Source: Vermamoeba vermiformis
Lineage: Eukaryota > Tubulinea > Echinamoebida
Direction: 5' to 3'
DNA length: 64,000 nt
NCBI GenBank assembly: GCA_045837725.1
Contig: JBEWZL010000246.1
Coordinates: forward strand, 62,001 to 126,000
Shown: positions 57,953 to 64,000 of the stretch, piece by piece
Layout of the letters: each line of letters begins with the position of its first letter
Position numbering within the stretch: position 1 is the stretch's first letter
The notes under the pieces: generated by a model
Database searches by the model: none
What the model was told of the DNA's origin: nothing
What the model saw: only the letters and a program-made list of their open reading frames with translations
Program-made: the position numbers and the translations under genes

Positions 57953-60448
57953 ATGTCTGTAGTCAAAGAAGGAAAATTAAAAATCTTCAAGCCCAGTGCT
58001 GAAAAATACGTGCCGATGGGCACTGGCGGTTGGGTTGAAGTAAATGCGCGATTGCTGTCGAACGCTGTATTTGAATATGACGATAAGGTAAATTACACAT
58101 TATTATAATACATTAAGTCGTATTTTACAAGGTGATATTTATTTGAAGACTTTTCGGGATTTTAATTTTCTATACGTTGCATTTACTTTACAAAATATAA
58201 CAATACAATAGAATTTGTTTCATATTTTACACATTCATAATGGCAAATTTTCATATTGATGCATTATCCAGAAAATCGAAATCGGACCCTTCATGACCGT
58301 TACACCCTCAACAAGACGAGCAAACTTCACAGGTGTATTTGTTTTCAATACCAAAGAAGAATCTAGCTATGATTCTGGACCAATATTCGCTGGCAATGGC
58401 GAGGTAGAATTTCTGAATATTTGATCTAATTGCCTTAACTTTACTTAACGTGCTTTTCTTCGTATTAAGGAAGGAGTTCAATGGATGCGAATGATTAATT
58501 ATATTCGCCTGGAAAATACTGCTAAAGCAGTCCATGATCACCCATTAACGCAGATGTCGGCCTTTCCTCCAAACAGCAAACGCATCGGCCCTTCAGTCCT
58601 CACTATAGAGTCTAAGGATTTTAAAAGCTGCTCAGTATGCAAAAAATCGGTTAATCCTAAAGAAGGTAAACGATCGTAAATTTCGGCCGTTGCATCTGAT
58701 CTTAAAATTTTCAAAGGTTACTGCTGCGAGTTCTGCAATGTTCCTACAAATAAGGAGCACCACTATCAGTGTAGCGATTGCTACAAAGGATTCAAGGCCT
58801 TTGAGGCGCCATTCATCAGCACTCCTTATCACAATCATCAGCTCATGAAAATTCCTTCAGATCGAGATCTACGCTGGTGCTATATGGACCGCAAATTTGA
58901 CTGCTCAAAGTGTTCGAAAAAAGTCAATAAGACCAATGGATATCATTGCGTTGAATGTGATCAATGGACCGAATGTGGTGCTTGTGCTACTGCTTCCGAA
59001 GCGACAAACGCTGCAAATGCTCAAAACACTGACGCAATTGAAAATAATGCTGCTACGATGAAACTTGCACTTAATTTATTAGAACCAGCAATGAAAGTTG
59101 AAGGCAACAAGTACTCGCTGAACAATGTCAAAGCCTACCGATGTCCTCAAGCAGCGAGCATTATCACGAATAATTACTGGAACTTGTCAAAAATTGACAG
59201 CAAGCCAGCTGACAACGCGTACTTTGAAGTAACGTTCAACAAAATCAACAAAGACGGGCACGTCAGCGTTGGTATTGGAAACCATATCTTCGTTCAGAAT
59301 CAAATGCTCGGATACCAGCAGAACAGCTTCGGTTATATGAACAACGGCGATGCATTGCAAAATATTGGTACTAATGGGCAGCGCTTGGAAGAGTATACTG
59401 CAGGTAAGTGAAGCACATCCGTAAATTTTGCAAAATTTTCTGACCGCGTAGGCGACACTATCGGATGTGGTATATTATTGGACAGTTACAATCAGCGTCA
59501 TGTATTCTATACAAAGAACGGTCAAATCGTTGGTAAGCACAAAAAATCGATATTTCATCACGTGACATTCGGTGACTGAAGGCCACTTTAGGCGTATTCA
59601 AAGGAACCCTTCATCGAGGCATGGACTGCTTTCCCGGCGTCTCCTTTACCCGCACATCGATGGTTGAATTCGTTGCAAATTTAGAAGGCCCATTCAAGTT
59701 CGATTTATCGAGTGTCCCGAACTATCGAAACGACCGACAAAATCGATTGGAGGCTTTGCCTACGGAAATTTTATCAATGTGCCTGGCATTCGCTGTTAAA
59801 TCTAAGCTTGAAGCGGCCCAGCTGACTTACGTACGTTCATGAAAATGAATTTTCAGGTTTACTAACCCCATCAGATCTCGAAACAATGTCGTGACGCTGC
59901 AAGATCTAACGAGGTCTGGAAACGCTTATTCTTGCAGACATGGCCTTTGCAAAGTGCAAAATTAAAGATTAAGTCTTGGTACACATTATACAAGCGACGA
60001 CATGCCGTAGAAAATCCGCGAGTCCCGAAGCCAATCTCAACACAAGTACCGCCAAAGAACCATTTTATAGGTCTTTCCATAATTAAATATTAAATATGCT
60101 TATTAATGCAATACTAAAGAGAATTGTGAGCTGGAGTTTGAATGCCCGTTGGTCTATGAGAAGTTGACCAAAACAGATGCTGGATCCAGACATTGCGATA
60201 AATGTCAGAAGACAGTGTACGAAGGTAAGTCTTAATTTGAATACGGTACCATAATTTGATCTTCTCTTTACTAATACATAAACTCAGTTTCGGATGAAGA
60301 TCAATTGCGCGAGTTTAGTGAAATGGGCCGCTGCGTGGCATTCGTAGAAAAAATTAAAACGCAGGGTGACCCAGGCTTGAGGCGAAGACCTTTAATGGGT
60401 TCTATAAGAGCACCTCCTCCGAAAATTCCTCCTCCATTCCAAAACTAA
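57953..60448 (+). CDS. Mosaic PH-like / Cys-rich / SPRY / F-box / zinc-ribbon protein
   Basis: About nine exons encode roughly 650-700 residues. In order: an N-terminal PH-like domain (GKLKIFKPSAEKYVPMGTGG, GPIFAGNGEEGVQWMRMI), ZZ/B-box-like Cys pairs (CSVCKKS, CCEFCNV, CSDCYK, CSKCSKK, CVECDQWTECGACA), a SPRY/B30.2 domain (YFEVTFNKINKDGHVSVGIG, DTIGCGILLDSYNQRHVFYT, FPGVSFT), an F-box (LEALPTEILSMCLAF, SKQCRDAARSNEVWKRLF) and a short zinc ribbon (YEKLTKTDAGSRHCDKC, GRCVAFVEK), then a proline-rich tail. SPRY domains bind peptides; with the F-box this suggests an SCF adaptor. The zinc ribbon resembles a small bacterial motif. The start is the ATG at 57953. Confidence 0.85.
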
Positions 60449-60843
60449 TGTTCCCTGTAATTGATTAGCTTTAGATATGAATGATTTCATTATAAAAATG
60501 CAATACTGTTGAAATAGTTTGATTTTCACGTTGAGAAAGGACACAGCGACTTTATAAAGATTCATGAAACACATCAAAAGCAATTTCCAATTTTGGCAGG
60601 TCGCGCGACACCTTGTTATCAATAATTTGTTTTTGTAAGACCTTTTTCATTACCGCTTACGAAAGCACGACTACTGCACAATATCTGGTCATTTTTTGAA
60701 TCGAGGTTGGTAAATTTGTCGACTTTCGTTTGACGTTCCTTCCGCAACTCTTATTTAAGCGCAGCAAATAATTTTAAAATATTTTATAAATAAATTGCAT
60801 CGTATTTGTGGCCAAGAATATTACCTAATTACAGTTTAACCAG
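60449..60843. other. Intergenic gap
   Basis: This 395-bp stretch holds the 3' end of the mosaic F-box gene and the Rieske gene promoter. It is AT-rich with no feature I can name. Confidence 0.3.
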
Positions 60844-62828
60844 ATGTCAGAAAAGCAAAAATTATTTGAACAGCTCAAAAAAGAGCAAATCACACAGGAC
60901 GAATTCGAACGTAAATTAGAGGAACTTAAGCAGAAGGAGAATAATTCAAAGTAAGATTTAATTCATTATGTTGATTTTTCATGAAGCAGTTACTTTTTTC
61001 AATTTCCCGATCGACCGTCGCTTGATACCAAGGTTAAGAATAGTCACATAATACTATTATAGGTCTCCTAAGAAGGGCAAAAAAGGTGCAAAGGCTGACA
61101 AAAAAGACACGGGGTAATTACTTGATCGATACTAATTTGTCTAATATTTACTGACATTATTTGTGAACGCAGATCCGCTACAAATGAAGAAAATGCATCT
61201 AAGGGAGCTAATTTATTGAATTACTGGTATCCTTTGTGCTTCGTCACTGATCTGCCAAAACAAAAGTACGTACTTGATCCGATCCCGTTCTCTTTGCTTT
61301 AAATTTCCTTCTTTGTATGCAATTATAAATATTATAATATAACCACCACTTTATTATTATTATCGAAAGCATCGGTCGTCTAATTATATTCTGTACAGGC
61401 CTTATCCCTGTATGCTGTACGGTCAGCCGCTCGTCTTATTCTACGACAAAAAAGGCGATATCGTCTGCTTGCAGGACAGATGTTCTCATCGCAGCACGCC
61501 ACTTTCGATTGGTGTGTGGGTGGACGGTGCAGTTGAGTGTCGTTATCACGGATGGACTTTTGGAACTGGTATGTCAGACTCATATAGTAATTAGCGATAT
61601 TACAATAATGTATATAACGAGTAATATTTAATTTAAGTGTGGTGTGCGTGTCGGATCTGATCAAGTTTTTTTTAGACGGTGAATGTGTTCGTATTCCATC
61701 ATTTGCTCCTGACGAGAAAATCCCCGCTTATGCGCGTGTGCCTCATTATCCAACGAAAGTTCGCGAAGGAATGGTAAGTCTGTCATTTTATCTTGATTCA
61801 GTCTCAGTAGCACTTTGACCGAGGTGTTTGGGAGGACAAGATTTTCAGCGAATATTGTTCTAATGGGTTGATTTTTTAGGTGTGGGTTTGGCCCGGCGAC
61901 AAGAACTTAATGAGCGACAAGGGATTTCCAAAGCCAGTGCCAGAACTTAATGAACGTGACATGAAGTTGCTTGATGGCACGTACCTTGGCGACTACAGTT
62001 TCGTATGTATAAGCTGTTAGACGCAATTTATTCGCATATAGATGTCTTATAATATTCATTGTATAGGAATCCGCGATTGAAAATTTGTTGGATCCGACAC
62101 ACCTTCAATTCGTTCATGAAGGCCAACAAGGTGACGTCATCGGACCTCGTAATGTGAACTATCCTGAAGGTACGTAGCACGCGCCTTTTTTCGATTTCGA
62201 ACGAATAATCAATTTAATGTAGCGTCTGTGGCTAAGATCGAAGAGACTGGCATTGAGGGTGGATTTTTGGGCCGAATTACATCGGACAAAACTGTCAAAA
62301 AGACGAACTATTTGTTAGAGTTTGAACCTCCCTGCACCGTTAGATTAGAGGTACAGTCTATATTGTTTCAAAGACTAAGCTAATTGTTGTGGCATTAGGT
62401 CAAGTTCCCTAACGGCACGTGGAAATTTCACCAGATGCATTACTTGATTCCCGTTCAGCACAACAAAGTTAAAATGTTGTTGCGCAGTTTCAGAAATTGG
62501 CTCAAATTTATTCCTGCTTCAACATTTGCTGCGAATAACTACGCTGTGTTATTGCAAGACATCGGAGGTAATGACGGTATATTAAAGGGTGTTAAAATTT
62601 TGTCATTTTCAAGCTCGCACCAATTGTAATGTATTTTTCTCAGTGCTATTATCGCAAAAGAAAAGACTCGACCAAGGCTCCTCGCGTTGGAATTTGCCTG
62701 TGCCAACTGATAACATGGCAGTGCGATTTAAGAAGTGGATTGACGAGGCTCAAAAGGCACACCCCGTTTGGTTCAAGTACGGGCTTATTGTTATTTTAAT
62801 AGTACCCCTCGCTGATAGTATTCCCTAG
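60844..62828 (+). CDS. Rieske non-haem iron oxygenase (PAO/Neverland-like)
   Basis: Ten exons encode about 415 residues. A Lys-rich N-terminal coiled coil (KQKLFEQLKKEQITQDEFER, then KKGKKGAKADKK) precedes the Rieske domain: CSHRSTPLSIG and CRYHGWTFG give the Cys-x-His pairs for the 2Fe-2S cluster. Then VWVWPG and the mononuclear iron site ENLLDPTHLQFVHEG, with Asp and two His. A C-terminal helix (YGLIVILIVPLADSI) anchors it in a membrane. The layout matches membrane-bound Rieske oxygenases such as pheophorbide a oxygenase and cholesterol 7-desaturase. A sterol-type substrate is plausible in a non-photosynthetic protist, but this is inference. A separate reductase must supply electrons. Confidence 0.92.
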
Positions 62829-62844
62829 GAACTTTAACTCAACA

Positions 62845-63397
62845 ATGAAAAATCCGAGCGTTGAATTGACGCACGACATCGAAGGTTCGTGAAAAAAAAA
62901 TGTGTTCGAGGTGAAGACTTTTGTTACTTATTGTTCTAATTATAGATCTTGGGGATTCAAACAAATGTTGTGGTTGTGCTAGCAGTGACATGTACGCATG
63001 TGATGACACCAAGACTCTTCAAAATGTCATCGACAAAGAGAAGAAAATTTGGCCAAAGTCGACACAAGACCCGCCTGGCGCATTGGGATTCAAGTTCTTG
63101 GCCGCGATGAACTTTGTGAAAAATATTGCAATTCTATTGGTCATTAGTTTTGCACTGTATTTCTTGGCCGTGAAGATGACGTGGATGCCGGCCAAGTCTA
63201 ATTCAGAGTTGATCATTTACAGCTTCGTCATTGCATTTGTCAGCGTTGCTTCGTCAAAGATATCCAACGGAAATGGTAAACATTAGATTAAAAGCCACTA
63301 AACTTGTACGAACTGTAAATGTTATTTTTTCTCGCTCGTTGTCTTTGCAGCGGCTTTTGCAGCATTTTTAGCCAGAATGAAATTTCGCGTCACGTGA
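62845..63397 (+). CDS. Small two-helix membrane protein with Cys cluster, unknown
   Basis: Exons 62845 to about 62881, then from about 62944 to 63274 and from about 63351 to 63397, give about 138 residues. The sequence has KCCGCASSDMYAC near the N-terminus, a basic-acidic stretch, then two hydrophobic helices (NIAILLVISFALYFLAV and IIYSFVIAFVSVASS) and a short tail. I took the last intron (donor AATG|GTAAAC) because the joined exon reads AAFAAFLARMKFRV; read-through would stop after NGNGKH. The start is only 16 bases after the Rieske stop codon, very tight for this genome. The Cys cluster could bind a metal or be palmitoylated. The family is not recognised. Confidence 0.65.
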
Positions 63398-63471
63398 TCG
63401 AACCACAGGACAGGACTGAATAAAACAATTAATATTTCTTCAATCACCGCAGCACCACCTTGCATTTAATC

Positions 63472-64000
63472 ATGGAACATGACGTCGTAATGACGGATTT
63501 GGCTGACTTCGTGTCTTATTTTCAGGTAAGATTTGGATATAGAGGACGTTAGCATATTATCTAGTAAATTTAATAAATTAACGAAATAATTAGTCGCAAA
63601 TTTTATTTAATTATCGCACAGGATTGGGTTGACGTCCAGAATTTTCTATAATTTTTCTGCTCCAGAAAATCTACATTTCTGACTACTTTTAATATCAAAA
63701 ATATGGAATAATAATTTATTAAGCTATTTGCCACTAGGAACTACTGGATCCGCTTCTCGAACAAATATTTCGAGATTTTGACGAGTCTTTCAATGGCAGA
63801 AGCGATACAGCGATATTAAGAACTGTTTGCAAAAATTTTCGAAGAATTATAGACACTTCAATACCGTATTTTTGCCTCTACAGAACTTTAACGGATGCGA
63901 TCAAACAGCACAACGAAAAACCGTTTTCGTCACCATGGCTCACATCATATCAATCCAATATTCATTCAGTATTATTTCAGCCAAAGCCTGTGCTTAAAAA
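63472..64000 (+). CDS. F-box-like protein, 5' part only (runs off right edge)
   Basis: Exon 1 (from ATG 63472) encodes MEHDVVMTDLADFVSYFQ. After an intron of about 210 bases, exon 2 (from about 63739) reads ELLDPLLEQIFRDFDESF, then TAILRTVCKNFRRIIDT, an F-box-like helix pattern, and stays open to the window end. The F-box call is weaker than for other genes because the LP motif at the start is absent. The rest is outside the window. Confidence 0.5.

Overview
This is nuclear DNA of a free-living eukaryotic microbe. It holds 32 protein genes in 64 kb, about one per 2 kb, on both strands. Nearly every gene is cut by short GT-AG introns, mostly 45-75 bases with T-rich or 'ttattTAG' acceptors. I placed exons by eye and checked reading phase. 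For many genes the summed exon length divides exactly by three, which supports those models. Overall GC is near 40%. A STAT-like factor with a degenerate SH2 domain, many F-box proteins, lectin/EGF surface proteins and a DUF4139 protein fit an amoebozoan best, but a unicellular holozoan or other protist is not excluded. I saw no rRNA, tRNA or CRISPR.

Layout. 0-9 kb: an F-box gene leaving the left edge, an FAD monooxygenase, a half-size ABC exporter and a long-form tRNase Z (ELAC2 type). 9-19 kb: five tandem minus-strand genes for secreted, probably GPI-anchored proteins. Three are short; two carry an L-type lectin domain and an EGF-like domain in front of the same C-terminal module. 19.5-23.3 kb: an F-box/multi-CxxC protein, a 429-bp TTAA-flanked MITE-like element, a relic of the lectin family, a CPBP-type membrane protease and a ubiquitin-like protein. 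23.5-35 kb: a DUF4140/DUF4139 protein, an F-box/ankyrin-like protein, an F-box protein with a degenerate eEF1A core, a secreted BNR-type propeller and a divergent mitochondrial carrier. 35-43 kb: an MFS sugar transporter, then two adjacent F-box/eEF1A-like paralogues. 43-64 kb: a 2OG-Fe(II) oxygenase damaged by a G-rich stretch (probable assembly artefact), a STAT-like factor, an AlkB dioxygenase, a TTBK/CK1-type kinase ending in a CVIM CAAX box, a head-to-head pair of membrane-protein paralogues, a double-BTB/ankyrin protein, a lipocalin, a PH-like/SPRY/F-box/zinc-ribbon mosaic, a Rieske oxygenase, a small membrane protein and an F-box gene leaving the right edge.

Headline. Three genes (28.5, 38.0 and 40.6 kb) fuse an N-terminal F-box to a whole or partial eEF1A scaffold whose GTP-binding motifs are lost, while landmarks of domains 2 and 3 remain. 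I know of no described family with this architecture. It would be an SCF substrate adaptor built from a dead translation factor. Eight of the 32 genes carry F-box-like segments, so ubiquitin-ligase adaptors are expanded here.

The genes do not form operons. Functional links are within families (surface proteins; F-box adaptors) rather than along a shared pathway.
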